A program made the translations under genes and the position numbers. The notes below the pieces were generated by a model that saw nothing but the letters and a program-made list of their open reading frames with translations, was not told the origin of the DNA and ran no database searches. A DNA stretch of 64,000 bases from Trebonia sp963822615 (GTDB taxonomy: Bacteria; Actinomycetota; Actinomycetes; Streptosporangiales; Streptosporangiaceae): positions 1-64,000 of the forward strand of contig CAWGIM010000026.1 of assembly GCA_963822615.1 (NCBI GenBank), read 5' to 3'. Shown here in pieces: positions 1 to 9,232 of the stretch. How positions within the stretch are numbered: the stretch's first letter is position 1; every line of letters starts with the position of its first letter.

Positions 1-2
1 CG

Positions 3-161
3 CTGGCGGCTTCCCTGCCCCTGGCCGTACGCTCCGCAACGCTTGGATGCGCCATCTCTTGCGTCTCTCGCACCGCTCGCACCGGCATCCGTCCCCACCT
101 CCGTGGTCTGGTCGTTGAGGCCATCATGGGCTCCGGTTACCTGCGGGACATCACCCTGTAA
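3..161 (+). other. Possible 3' end of an unidentified reading frame
   Basis: One plus-strand frame is open from the window edge to a TAA at 159-161 and would end in the residues GSGYLRDITL. Third codon positions are only moderately GC-rich compared with the genes that follow, and I recognise no family. It may be the tail of a truncated upstream gene, or chance. Bases 162-200 carry no clear terminator or promoter. Confidence 0.2.
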
Positions 162-200
162 GGATGTGTTCACGGTGACGCCGCTGATCGATCATCGAAT

Positions 201-899
201 ATGACCACTGGTCAAGAGCCTGCCCGCGAGCCCGCGGCGGCGCGGCAGGCCGCCGGGCCGGCCGAGCGGGGCGAGCACTGGTGGCCGGTGGCACTGGCGA
301 TCATCGTCGCGGCCGGCCTGCACGTGGCGCTGCCCGCTCGCTACCGGATCCAGCCGGCCTGGGTGGCCCCGGCGGTGCTGCTGGGGCTGCTGGCGGTGCT
401 GATCGCCGGGGACCCGGGCCGCATCGACCGGCGGAAAGCCTGGCTACGGGTTGTCACCGGCGGCGTCATCGCGGTGCTGACCCTCGCTAACTTGACCGCG
501 GCCTGGCTCGTCGCGGCGATCCTGACCAACAACAAGCTCTTCGCCGCCCAGCCGGGCGGCCTGCTCGCCGCTGGCGGCGTGGTCTGGGCGACGAACGTGA
601 TCGCCTTCGGCCTCTGGTACTGGGACCTCGATCGCGGCGGGGCCGCCTCCCGGGCGCACCATCCGGACCGGAACCCGGCCTTCGTCTTCCCGGAAATGCA
701 GCACTCGGAGTACGTGCCCGACACCTGGGTGCCCCGGTTCGTCGACTACCTCGCGCTGGCCTTCTGGACCGCGACCGCGATCAGCCCGACCGACATATCA
801 GCGATCAAGCCCTGGGCCAAGCTGCTCATGATGCTCGAAGCGAGCTGCTCGATCGTCCTGGCCGCGCTCGTCATCGCCCGCGCGATCAACGTCCTGTAG
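201..899 (+). CDS. DUF1345-like integral membrane protein
   Basis: A 232-aa protein with a hydrophilic Ala/Pro/Glu-rich start of about 25 residues followed by about six hydrophobic segments. The last part, FWTATAISPTDISAIKPWAKLLMMLEA, has the S-P-T-D and K-L-L-M-M pattern I associate with the C-terminal end of DUF1345 membrane proteins. No catalytic motif is visible and the function is unknown. It ends 34 bases before the Wadjet operon on the same strand, so read-through is possible, but nothing links it to defence. The ATG at 201 is the first start in a frame with strong third-position GC bias; no good ribosome binding site precedes it, so translation may be leaderless. Confidence 0.6.
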   Translation: MTTGQEPAREPAAARQAAGPAERGEHWWPVALAIIVAAGLHVALPARYRIQPAWVAPAVLLGLLAVLIAGDPGRIDRRKAWLRVVTGGVIAVLTLANLTAAWLVAAILTNNKLFAAQPGGLLAAGGVVWATNVIAFGLWYWDLDRGGAASRAHHPDRNPAFVFPEMQHSEYVPDTWVPRFVDYLALAFWTATAISPTDISAIKPWAKLLMMLEASCSIVLAALVIARAINVL

Positions 900-933
900 C
901 GTCCGCCCGGATCAAACGCGGATTGTCTGCGGT

Positions 934-2526
934 ATGCGGCACTATGTATCCGTGGCTGACGAAGCGTTCTCGTCGGTGCGCGGCCGGGGGAAACCGCCGC
1001 CTGGCGACTCTCCCAGTCCGGCGCAGCCCTTCAATCACCTCGGCGTCCCGAACGCCGAGCAGTACCGGCGCCTGCTCCGGGTGTTCGCGCGGGCCAAGGA
1101 GCGCTTCATCGTGCACCTGCGTCCGGAGGACATCGCGGCCGAGCTGCGAGTCGATGCCGACGACCAGCTAACCGCCGCGCTGGAGGCCCTGGTGGGGTGG
1201 GGCAACCTGCGGGCCGATGTCGACACCAGCCGCGTCACCACCGTGGAGGACTTCCACCGCAAGCGGTCGTTGTACCAGCTCACCGCGGAGGGGCAGGCGG
1301 CCGAGCAGGCGATCGCGTTCTACGCCGACGCGATCGGCCGGCGCGGCCAGCTCCAGTCGGTTGCCCTGGCCGACATCGCCGACCAGCTCCGGGCGCTGCT
1401 CACGCTGGCCAGCGAGGACGATGCCGACCCGGCCAAGGTCCACCTGCTGCTGCTGTCGGTAGCAGAGCGGTTCTCGTCCCTGGCCGATAACGCGCAGGCA
1501 TTCATGTCCGCGCTGCGGCGCGCGATTGACTTCTCGGACGGCGACGTCGACGGCTTCATCGCGTACAAGGACCGGCTGATCGATTACATCAACCGGTTCA
1601 TCGCCGACCTCGCCAACTCCGGCGCCCAGATCGCGGTCCTGCTCGTCAACCTGGAAGCGGCCGGTCACGAGCGGCTGCTGGCCGTCGCGGCCAGGCGCGA
1701 GGCGGCGGACGAAGTTCCTGAAGGGGCAGACGCGTCCGAGTCGCTCGCCCAGGCGGAAGGGCGCGCGCTGGACGCGTGGCGGAACCGCTGGCGGGGCCTG
1801 GATGACTGGTTCAGGTCACGCGACGCCGGTCACCCGTCGCAGGCCAGGCTGCTGCGGCAGGCCGCGGTGACCGCGATCAAGCAACTGGTCGACGCGGTCG
1901 GCCTGCTCAACGACCGACGCTCCGGCCGGTCGGACCGGTCGGCCGACTTCGCGGCGCTGGCCCGGTGGTTCGCCGAGGCACCCAGCGACGCGGCGGCCCA
2001 CCGGCTGTGGCGGGCGGCATTCGGCCTGTCTCCGGCCCGGCACCTGTCGGTTACCGGCGACACCGCGGATGAGTGGGAGCGGGTGCCGGCCGGAACACCG
2101 TGGAGCGACGCGCCCCCGATCCGGATCTCGCCGCAGCTCAGGAAGACCGGAAGCTACGAACGCCGCGGCAAGCCCAGCCAGGTGAGGGACCGCTCGGCGG
2201 CCAGGGAGCTGCTGCGCTGGCAGGCGGAGCAGGAGGCCGAGCAGACCGCCGAGGCGCGGCGGCGGCTGCGCACCAGCGAGCCGACGCTGCTCTCCGACCT
2301 GGACGTGCTTGACCCGAGGGCATTCCGCCTCTTCCTCCGGCTGCTCGGCGACGCGCTCGCGGCCCGCGCGCCCGAGGCGGCCGAGGTGACCACCGTCACC
2401 AGCGACGGCAGCCTGCAAGTCCGGCTGCGGCGGGTCGCCGGCGGCGGCACCGCCGTGATCAAGACCGAGGACGGGATGCTGACCGGCCCGCAGCACGTCA
2501 TCGAGATCACGGACCTGGCGCCGTGA
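934..2526 (+). CDS. jetA: Wadjet subunit JetA (DUF2397/TIGR02677 family, kleisin-like)
   Basis: This 530-aa protein is the first gene of a four-gene defence operon. After about 30 variable residues the family-like start appears: F-N-H-L-G-V-P-N-A-E-Q-Y-R-R-L-L-R-V-F, then A-K-E-R-F-I-V-H-L-R-P-E-D-I. This matches the winged-helix N-terminus of DUF2397 proteins. The rest is mostly helical and charged. In Wadjet complexes JetA is the kleisin-like subunit (MksF type) that bridges the SMC heads and recruits JetB. The stop at 2524-2526 overlaps the GTG of the next gene (GTGA), indicating translational coupling. The ATG at 934 is the longest plausible start; a shorter start near codon 30 cannot be excluded. 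Confidence 0.87.
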   Translation: MRHYVSVADEAFSSVRGRGKPPPGDSPSPAQPFNHLGVPNAEQYRRLLRVFARAKERFIVHLRPEDIAAELRVDADDQLTAALEALVGWGNLRADVDTSRVTTVEDFHRKRSLYQLTAEGQAAEQAIAFYADAIGRRGQLQSVALADIADQLRALLTLASEDDADPAKVHLLLLSVAERFSSLADNAQAFMSALRRAIDFSDGDVDGFIAYKDRLIDYINRFIADLANSGAQIAVLLVNLEAAGHERLLAVAARREAADEVPEGADASESLAQAEGRALDAWRNRWRGLDDWFRSRDAGHPSQARLLRQAAVTAIKQLVDAVGLLNDRRSGRSDRSADFAALARWFAEAPSDAAAHRLWRAAFGLSPARHLSVTGDTADEWERVPAGTPWSDAPPIRISPQLRKTGSYERRGKPSQVRDRSAARELLRWQAEQEAEQTAEARRRLRTSEPTLLSDLDVLDPRAFRLFLRLLGDALAARAPEAAEVTTVTSDGSLQVRLRRVAGGGTAVIKTEDGMLTGPQHVIEITDLAP

Positions 2527-3767
2527 TCCCGGCCGAGGAACAGGCGCAGCGCCGGGCCGCGCTCCGGGCCCTGCTCGCCAAGCCGCTGCTGGTCGCGGCC
2601 GACGATGCCGAGGCGCTGCTGCTCGTCCGGCGGCACCTGCCCGCGCTCAGCAACTGGCTGCGCCGGGAGACCGGCTGGCGGCTGGCGGCCGACACCGAGA
2701 CTGCCCGGCTGTTCAAGACCACCTCGCTGACCGCCGATGCCACCTACCCGGCCCGCGGGCACAACCGGGAGCCGTTCAGCCGCCGCCGCTACGTCACCCT
2801 CTGCCTGGCCTTGTCGGCGCTGGCGCGCGCCGACGCGCAGACGACGCTCGGCAGCCTGGCCGACGACATGCTCACGGCCGCGGCCGAGCCAGGCCTGGCG
2901 GTCACCGGGTTCACGCTGACCCTGGACAGCCGGGCTGACCGGGCCGACCTGGTGGCCGTGGTCCGGCTGCTGCTCGCCTGGGGCCTGCTCGCCCGGGTCG
3001 CCGGGGACGAGAACGAGTACCTGTCGGCCGGCGCCGACGTGCTGTACGACGTGCGGCGGGCAGTGCTCGGCGTGCTGCTGACCGGCAGCCGGGGCCCGTC
3101 CACCATCACCGCCCGCGGCTTCGAGGCCAGGCTCGCGGAGCTGACCGCCGAGCCGGTCGCCGACACCGACGAACTGCGCAACCAGGCGCTGCGCAGGATG
3201 CTCACCCGCCGGCTGCTCGATGACCCGGTCGTCTACTACGACGAGCTGACCGAAGACGAGCGCGCCTACCTGATTTCCCAGCGGCATAACATCACCGGGC
3301 GGGTCGCTGAGGCCACCGGGCTGCTCCCGGAGCTGCGGGCCGAGGGCATCGCCATGGTCGACCCGGACGACGAGCTCACCGACGTGCGGATGCCCGAGCA
3401 GCGCACCGACGGGCATGTCACACTGCTGGTGGCCGAGTACCTGGCGGGCCGGCCTCGGTCGCCGCGGGCGGAACTGCTCGCGTTCGTCCGGCAGGCGGCG
3501 CGGGAGCACGCGACTTACTGGCGCAAGGGCGTCACCGATCCCGGCGCGGAGACCGGACTGCTCGACGCCGCGCTGGAGAAGCTCGCCGCCCTGCGCCTGA
3601 TCGAGGTGGCTACCGAGGTCGCCGGCGGCGACGGCGGCCCGATGGTCCGCAGTCGCCCGGCCATCGCCCGCTTCGCGATCGCCCAGCCGGTCATCCGGGA
3701 GCCGGGCTCCCCCGCCCGAAGCCAGACCAGGAAGGCGAGACCTGATGCTGCCAGCACCATGTTCTGA
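2523..3767 (+). CDS. jetB: Wadjet subunit JetB (DUF2398/TIGR02678 family)
   Basis: A 414-aa protein starting at GTG 2523, sharing GTGA with the jetA stop. Features typical of DUF2398 are visible: an early Leu/Ala-rich helical region, L-R-R-E-T-G-W-R-L near residue 50, the R-R-R-Y-V-T-L-C-L segment near 90, and the D-P-V-V-Y-Y-D-E-L and R-A-Y-L-I-S-Q-R-H-N-I motifs in the middle. By family knowledge JetB is the MksE-like winged-helix (KITE) subunit of the SMC complex. The last 23 bases overlap jetC, so the order A-B-C-D is translationally linked. The Pro/Arg-rich C-terminal tail is probably disordered. Confidence 0.87.
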   Translation: MIPAEEQAQRRAALRALLAKPLLVAADDAEALLLVRRHLPALSNWLRRETGWRLAADTETARLFKTTSLTADATYPARGHNREPFSRRRYVTLCLALSALARADAQTTLGSLADDMLTAAAEPGLAVTGFTLTLDSRADRADLVAVVRLLLAWGLLARVAGDENEYLSAGADVLYDVRRAVLGVLLTGSRGPSTITARGFEARLAELTAEPVADTDELRNQALRRMLTRRLLDDPVVYYDELTEDERAYLISQRHNITGRVAEATGLLPELRAEGIAMVDPDDELTDVRMPEQRTDGHVTLLVAEYLAGRPRSPRAELLAFVRQAAREHATYWRKGVTDPGAETGLLDAALEKLAALRLIEVATEVAGGDGGPMVRSRPAIARFAIAQPVIREPGSPARSQTRKARPDAASTMF

Positions 3768-6700
3768 GCGGTGGAAGCCCCTGCGGGCCGGCCTGGTGGA
3801 CCTGTTCTACTACGACCAGGAGGAGTTCTGGTTCCACGACGGCCGCCTGCTGCTGCGCGGCAACAACGGCACCGGCAAGTCCAAGGTGCTCGCCCTCACG
3901 CTGCCGTTCCTGCTCGATGGCGACCTCGCGCCGCACCGGGTGGAGCCCGACGGCGACCGGCAGAAGCGGATGGAATGGAACCTGCTGCTCGGCGGCAAGC
4001 ACCCCGGTGCCGAGCGCCTCGGCTACACCTGGCTTGAGTTCGGCCGCCGTGACGCTGACGGCACCGAGGAGTTCTGGACGATCGGCTGCGGGCTGAAGGC
4101 CGTCGCCGGCCGCGGGATCGCACGGCACTGGTTCTTCGTCACCAGCCAGCGGCCCGGAGCCGACCTGCACCTGCTGCCGGACAGCCGGGTGCCGCTGGCC
4201 CGGGAGAAGCTGCGCGAGGAGATCGGCTCGCGCGGGTTTGTCTACGACCGGGCGGCCGACTACCGGCGAGCGGTCGACGAGCACCTGTTCGGCCTGGGCG
4301 CGCACCGTTACGAGGCCCTGGTCAACCTGCTCATCCAGCTTCGCCAGCCGCAGCTGTCGAAGAAGCCGGACGAGAAGCTGCTGTCGCGGGCGCTCACCGA
4401 GGCGCTGCCCCCGCTCAGTCCCAGCCTGGTCACGACCGTCGCGGAGGCGTTCCGCGGTCTGGACGAAGAGCGCGACGCGCTGCGCTCGCTGGACGAGGCC
4501 CGCGAGGCGGCGAGCGCCTTCCTCGGCCACTACCGCCGGTACGCGAAGGCGGCGGCCAAGCGCAAGGCCGCCGGGCCAAGGCAGACCACGGCCCGGTACG
4601 AGAACCTGGGCAAGGACCTCGCCACCGCCGAGGACGCCTTCACCGCCGCCCAGCAGCGGCTGGACCTGGCGCAGTCCGACCTGGACGCACTGGAGAAGCG
4701 GCAGGCCGAGCTGACGGCCCGCCGCGACGCGCTGCAAGCCGATCCCGCGATGCGCGACGCCGAGCGCCTTGACCAGCTCCGGCTGGACGCCGGCCGCAAG
4801 GAGCAGGCGGCCCTGCACTGGGAGGCCGACCGTGACCGGCAGTCCGGCCAGGTGCACAAGTACGCCGGCCGGGCGACCCAGACGGCGCACCAGGCGAGTA
4901 CCGGGCGCGCCAAGCTCGCCCAGGCGCTGGCTGACGCCGCGGCCGCCTCGGCCGCAGCCCGGTGCGCCCAGCAGCACCGGGCGGTCGTCGCGCCGCTCGA
5001 CGGCGGAGCGGGTGAAATCATCCCGGCCGGCAGCGCCCGCGCTGACCAAGCGGCCTACCTCGCTGCCGCCGAGGCCGTTGCGGCCGGGCTGCTCGCCCAG
5101 GCCAGGCGCGATGCCCAGGCCATCGCCGACCGGCAGGAACGAGCGGCCGCGGAGCTGGGCAAGCTGCTGGAAGAGTCCGCCGAATGCGAGCGGCAGCTCC
5201 AGGCCGCGCTGGCCGCCGAAGGCACGGCGTCGGCTGAGGTCCAGGCCGCCGCCGACCGGGTCGCGGCCGCGGACCAGATCGGGGAGGAACGGTTGGGGCT
5301 GCTCCTTGATGCCTACCGTTCGTACCTCAACGGCCTGACCGAGCTGCTGGTGACCGAGCCTGACGAGGTGATCGCCGCCCTGGAAGGCTGGGGAGCGACC
5401 GGGGACGGCGCGAACAGCGCGGTCGCGATCATCGACGCCGCTGCCCGCGATGCCGGCCGGGAGCTCGGCCAGGCGGCCGGTGAACTCGGCGCCCAGCGGA
5501 CCCGGCACGTGACGCGCGCCGGTGAGCTGACCGAGCAGGCTGGCCTGCTGCGCGCGGGTGGCCACGAAGCCCCGCCGGTCCCGCACACGCGAGCGGCCGG
5601 CGTCCGTGACGGCCGCCCCGGGGCGCCGCTGTGGAAGGTGACCGACTTCGCGCCGGGACTATCCGATGACGAACGAGCCGGGCTGGAGGCCGCGCTTGAG
5701 GCGGCCGGAATGCTCGACGCGTGGGTGACCCCCGACGGAACCCTCGTCGCCGGGGACGTTGTCCTCGCCGACGGGCTAGCCCCAGTACCTGGAGCATCGT
5801 GCGCCAGCCTGCTGGTGCCCGCGATCGATCCCGGTGATCCGCAGGCGGGAGTGCTGCCGGAAGAGTCAGTAGCGAACGTTCTGCGGGCGATCGGGCGCGG
5901 CCCCGGGACCGCGGGCAGCAGCGGGACCTGGGTAACTACCGACGGGCGCTGGCACAACGGCGTGCTCAGTGGTGCCTGGCGCAAGGAGCAGGCAGGCTAC
6001 GTCGGCGAGGGAGCACGCGAGACCGCGCGGCGGGCGCGGATCGTGTCGCTCGAGCAGGAGCTGCAGGCGGAGCGGGACGCGATCGATGAGCTTGACGCGG
6101 AGCTGGCGGCTATCGAGGCCCGTCAGGAACTGCTCGCCGGGGAGCACCGGGCACTGCCGCCGGACGACGGGGTCCGGGACGCCCGCACGGCCGCGGCGGT
6201 TGAGCGCGGGGGGCTTACCCGCGCCCGCGGGGACCACGCGGCGGCGATCGCGCTGACTAAGCGGCGTCAGGGAGAACTGGCGGCCACCCAGGCGCTGGCG
6301 ACGGACTTCGCGGCTGATGTCCGCCTGCCCGCTGACAAGCAAGAGCTGGCCGCCGTCCGGGACGGGCTGGGCGCCTACCGGGTGGCGCTCGCCGCGCTCT
6401 GGCCTGCCGCCGAGGCCGCGCACAGCGCGATCCGGGGCGCGGCCGACGCGGAGGCGGAGCTGGCCGACCGCCGTCAGCAGCTCAGCGACGCGAGCGAACG
6501 GGCCGCCGCGGCGCGGGGCGCCGCCGCCGGCGCGACCACCACCTACCAGGAGCTGCTGGCCACCGTGGGGACCGCGGTCGAGGAACTGCAGCAGCGGCTG
6601 GCCCAGGTGGTCGGCGCGGTTGAGCGGAACAGGTCGGATCAGGAGGCCGCCCACCGCCGGGAACGGGAGGGGCTGGAAGCCAGGGGCAAGGCCGAGGGCG

Positions 6701-7869
6701 AACGCGGGCGGCTGCGGACCGACGTCGGGGAGGCCGCCCGGCAGCGGGACGAGGCGGTGCGCGAGTTCCAGGCGTTCGCCGCCACCGGGCTGCTGCGGGT
6801 CGCGGTCCCGTCGCTGGAAATCCCCGGCCCAGGGCAGCCGTGGCCGCCGACGCCCACGGTGGTGCTGGCCCGCGCCGTCAATACGGAACTCGAGTCCACC
6901 GATGACGGCGACCCTGCCTGGGACCGGATCCAGAAGCGGGTGACCGAGGAGCACAAGCTGCTGGCGGACGCGATGGCCGCGCACGGGCACTCGGCTGGGA
7001 TGACCCTGAGCGAGGGCGTCATCGTGATCGACGTGATCTTCCAGGGGCACCGCCACGACCTGCCCGGGCTGGCCGAGGCGCTGGCGGCGGAGGTGGAGCA
7101 GCGGAACGCCCTGCTGTCGGCGCGGGAGCGCGAGATCCTGGAGAATCACCTGCTCAACGAGGTCGCCGGGACGCTGCACGAACTGATCTCGGCGGCCGAG
7201 GCCGAGGTCACGCAGATGAACGACGAGCTGGAGTCGCGTCCGACGTCGACCGGCATGAAGCTGCGGCTGATCTGGCAGCAGGCCCGGACCGCGCCGGAGG
7301 GGCTGGACCGGGTCCGGGCTAAGCTCCGCCAGACGGTCGACGCCTGGTCGGCGGCTGACCGGGCCCTGGTTGGCACCTTCCTGCAGCAGCGGATCGCCGC
7401 CGAGCACTCCGACAATCCAGCGGCCGGCTGGGTCGAGGCGCTGACATCGGCGCTCGACTACCGGGGCTGGCACGAGTTCGTGATCCAGCGCTACCAGGAC
7501 GGGCAGTGGCGCCCCGCTACCGGCCCGGCCTCGGGCGGCGAGCGCGCGCTGGTGGTGTCGGTCCCGCTGTTCGCCGCGGCTTCATCGCACTACAAGTCGG
7601 CCGGCAACCCGCATGCCCCGCGGCTGATCGCGCTCGACGAGGCGTTCGCCGGGGTCGATGACGACTCGCGCGCCAAGTGCCTCGGCCTGCTCGCCACGTT
7701 CGACATGGACGTGGTGATGACCAGCGAGCGGGAGTGGGGCTGTTACCCGCAGGTGCCCGGGCTCAGCATCTGCCAGCTTTCCCGCCAGGAGGGCATCGAC
7801 GCGATCCTGGTCACGCCGTGGCGGTGGGACGGCAAGGAACGCCGCCCGGCCGAGCGGGCGGCGGTGTGA
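3745..7869 (+). CDS. jetC: Wadjet SMC-like ATPase JetC (TIGR02680 family)
   Basis: A 1374-aa SMC/SbcC-type motor. The Walker A motif G-N-N-G-T-G-K-S lies at residues 39-46, a long Ala/Glu/Arg-rich coiled coil fills roughly residues 240-1230 with a central hinge-like stretch near 590-760, the ABC signature S-G-G-E-R is at about 1263, and Walker B R-L-I-A-L-D-E-A-F-A-G-V-D at about 1293. In Wadjet, two JetC subunits extrude DNA loops until a small circle is fully drawn in, which then triggers JetD. The start at 3745 follows an AGGAAGG-type ribosome site inside the end of jetB. The gene appears intact. Confidence 0.93.
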   Translation: MLPAPCSERWKPLRAGLVDLFYYDQEEFWFHDGRLLLRGNNGTGKSKVLALTLPFLLDGDLAPHRVEPDGDRQKRMEWNLLLGGKHPGAERLGYTWLEFGRRDADGTEEFWTIGCGLKAVAGRGIARHWFFVTSQRPGADLHLLPDSRVPLAREKLREEIGSRGFVYDRAADYRRAVDEHLFGLGAHRYEALVNLLIQLRQPQLSKKPDEKLLSRALTEALPPLSPSLVTTVAEAFRGLDEERDALRSLDEAREAASAFLGHYRRYAKAAAKRKAAGPRQTTARYENLGKDLATAEDAFTAAQQRLDLAQSDLDALEKRQAELTARRDALQADPAMRDAERLDQLRLDAGRKEQAALHWEADRDRQSGQVHKYAGRATQTAHQASTGRAKLAQALADAAAASAAARCAQQHRAVVAPLDGGAGEIIPAGSARADQAAYLAAAEAVAAGLLAQARRDAQAIADRQERAAAELGKLLEESAECERQLQAALAAEGTASAEVQAAADRVAAADQIGEERLGLLLDAYRSYLNGLTELLVTEPDEVIAALEGWGATGDGANSAVAIIDAAARDAGRELGQAAGELGAQRTRHVTRAGELTEQAGLLRAGGHEAPPVPHTRAAGVRDGRPGAPLWKVTDFAPGLSDDERAGLEAALEAAGMLDAWVTPDGTLVAGDVVLADGLAPVPGASCASLLVPAIDPGDPQAGVLPEESVANVLRAIGRGPGTAGSSGTWVTTDGRWHNGVLSGAWRKEQAGYVGEGARETARRARIVSLEQELQAERDAIDELDAELAAIEARQELLAGEHRALPPDDGVRDARTAAAVERGGLTRARGDHAAAIALTKRRQGELAATQALATDFAADVRLPADKQELAAVRDGLGAYRVALAALWPAAEAAHSAIRGAADAEAELADRRQQLSDASERAAAARGAAAGATTTYQELLATVGTAVEELQQRLAQVVGAVERNRSDQEAAHRREREGLEARGKAEGERGRLRTDVGEAARQRDEAVREFQAFAATGLLRVAVPSLEIPGPGQPWPPTPTVVLARAVNTELESTDDGDPAWDRIQKRVTEEHKLLADAMAAHGHSAGMTLSEGVIVIDVIFQGHRHDLPGLAEALAAEVEQRNALLSAREREILENHLLNEVAGTLHELISAAEAEVTQMNDELESRPTSTGMKLRLIWQQARTAPEGLDRVRAKLRQTVDAWSAADRALVGTFLQQRIAAEHSDNPAAGWVEALTSALDYRGWHEFVIQRYQDGQWRPATGPASGGERALVVSVPLFAAASSHYKSAGNPHAPRLIALDEAFAGVDDDSRAKCLGLLATFDMDVVMTSEREWGCYPQVPGLSICQLSRQEGIDAILVTPWRWDGKERRPAERAAV

Positions 7870-9147
7870 CCGGCGCGGCGGAGGACGGGGACCGGCTGCA
7901 GCGGCTCCTCGGCGCCGAGCCCACCGGGTGGCTCGTCCAGCGGGTGCGCGACCGGCTGGAGGCGGGGCGCCCGCTGACCGGGACGGTGACCCTGACCGGG
8001 GCGACGGCCGAGCAGCGGCGGGCAGCGGAACGGCTGACCGGCCGGCCGCCCCGCTCCGCTACGTCGCTGTCGGTGTCGCTCCCTGAGCTCGACCGGGTGC
8101 TGCGCGAAAGCGGCGCTGCCCCGGGCGGGCTGGCCGAGGCGGTAGAACTGCTGACCGGGCCGCTCCGGGACCGCAACCGCGACCGGCTGGCGGCGGCGTC
8201 CGCCTGGGCGGCCGCGTTCGCGCCGCTGGACGACGCGGTAGCGGGCCGGGCCGAACTGGCCGGCTGGCGCGGCTGGCTCGACGCCACCGGAGTCGTGCGC
8301 CGCCTGGCCCCGGCCCCCGACCTCGCGCTGGTACTGCTTTCCCAGGTCGCGGCGGTACTGCGGCGGCTGCCTGCGCGCGGCACCCCGATCGGGCGGCTGG
8401 CCGCCGAGTGCTGCGGCGACGCGCACGCCCTGGACGACGGGCGCCCCGGCGGCACCCTGGCCCTGTCCGCGGTGCGGGCGCTGGCCGGCCTGCCGTTCGC
8501 GGCCGAGGTGAGCGCGGACTCCCGCCGTACGGCCTGGGCCCGGGTAGGGGTTCACCTGGACGACCTTTCCTCGCTGGTGCTCTGCCTCGGCCTGCCCGGC
8601 GACACCGGCACCGCCCTCGGCAGGCTGCTGGCGGTGCAGCGGGAAGCGGGGCAGCCGGCCGTGCTGACGCTGCGGCAGTTGCGCTGCCATGACGCGGCGC
8701 TGCCGGCGGGGCTCGTCCGGGTCTGCGAGAACCCGGTGGTGGTGGCGGCCGCCGCCGACGAGCTCGGCCGCGGCTGCCCGCCGCTGGTCTGCGTCGGCGG
8801 GCAGCCGTCGGCGGCGGGCTGGCGGCTGCTCGACCTGCTGGCGGCGGGCGGGGCGGAGTTCCGGTACCACGGTGACTTTGACTGGGGCGGGGTGCGGATC
8901 GCCAGCGCGGTCCGGGAGCGGGTTCAGCGGTGGGGGCCGTGGCGGTATGACCGGGACGCTTACGAGGCGGCGGCTGCCGCGGCGGCGGTGCCGAGTCGCT
9001 AGGCCGATGGGCGGGGGGCTGCCGCGGCTGGGCGGCGAGCCGGTCGCGACGCCGTGGGATCCGGGGCTGGCTGACGCCATGGCCGGCCGGGGGGTTCGCG
9101 TCGAGGAGGAGCTCTCGCTTGATGCGCTGCTGGCGGACCTGTCCTGA
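7866..9147 (+). CDS. jetD: Wadjet nuclease JetD (DUF3323 + DUF2399, Toprim-like), frameshifted near the 3' end
   Basis: It starts at GTG 7866, overlapping the jetC TGA. The N-terminal half fits the JetD arm domain; the C-terminal half carries Toprim-like acidic motifs, C-E-N-P near residue 287 and H-G-D-F-D-W-G-G near 336. JetD is the topoisomerase VI-A-like nuclease that cuts the extruded plasmid. The first frame stops at TAG 9000-9002 after V-P-S-R. The missing family C-terminus (G-E-P-V-A-T-P-W-D-P-G-L-A-D-A-M, then E-E-E-L-S-L-D-A-L-L-A-D-L) continues in the +1 frame to TGA 9145-9147. One extra base before 9000, in the GC-rich repeats, explains this. The catalytic residues are upstream of the break, so a truncated product might still fold. 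It could be a sequencing error, a true mutation or, less likely, recoding. Confidence 0.85.
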
Positions 9148-9232
9148 GGCGGAGAGTCACGACGCACTCGTTCGGGGTGATCGCTTGATCTTCCGAACGG
9201 GGCGGGTGGCTGTCGCTGCGGCGCTGGCACGC

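Noticed and set aside
2154..3509. 451-aa minus-strand open frame opposite jetA/jetB
   Set aside because: Shadow of GC-rich codons: Arg/Gly/Gln-rich composition, no domain, and it covers two recognised genes.
5866..7473. 535-aa minus-strand open frame opposite jetC
   Set aside because: Low-complexity Arg/Pro/Gln composition, no start context, and covered by the SMC coiled coil on the other strand.
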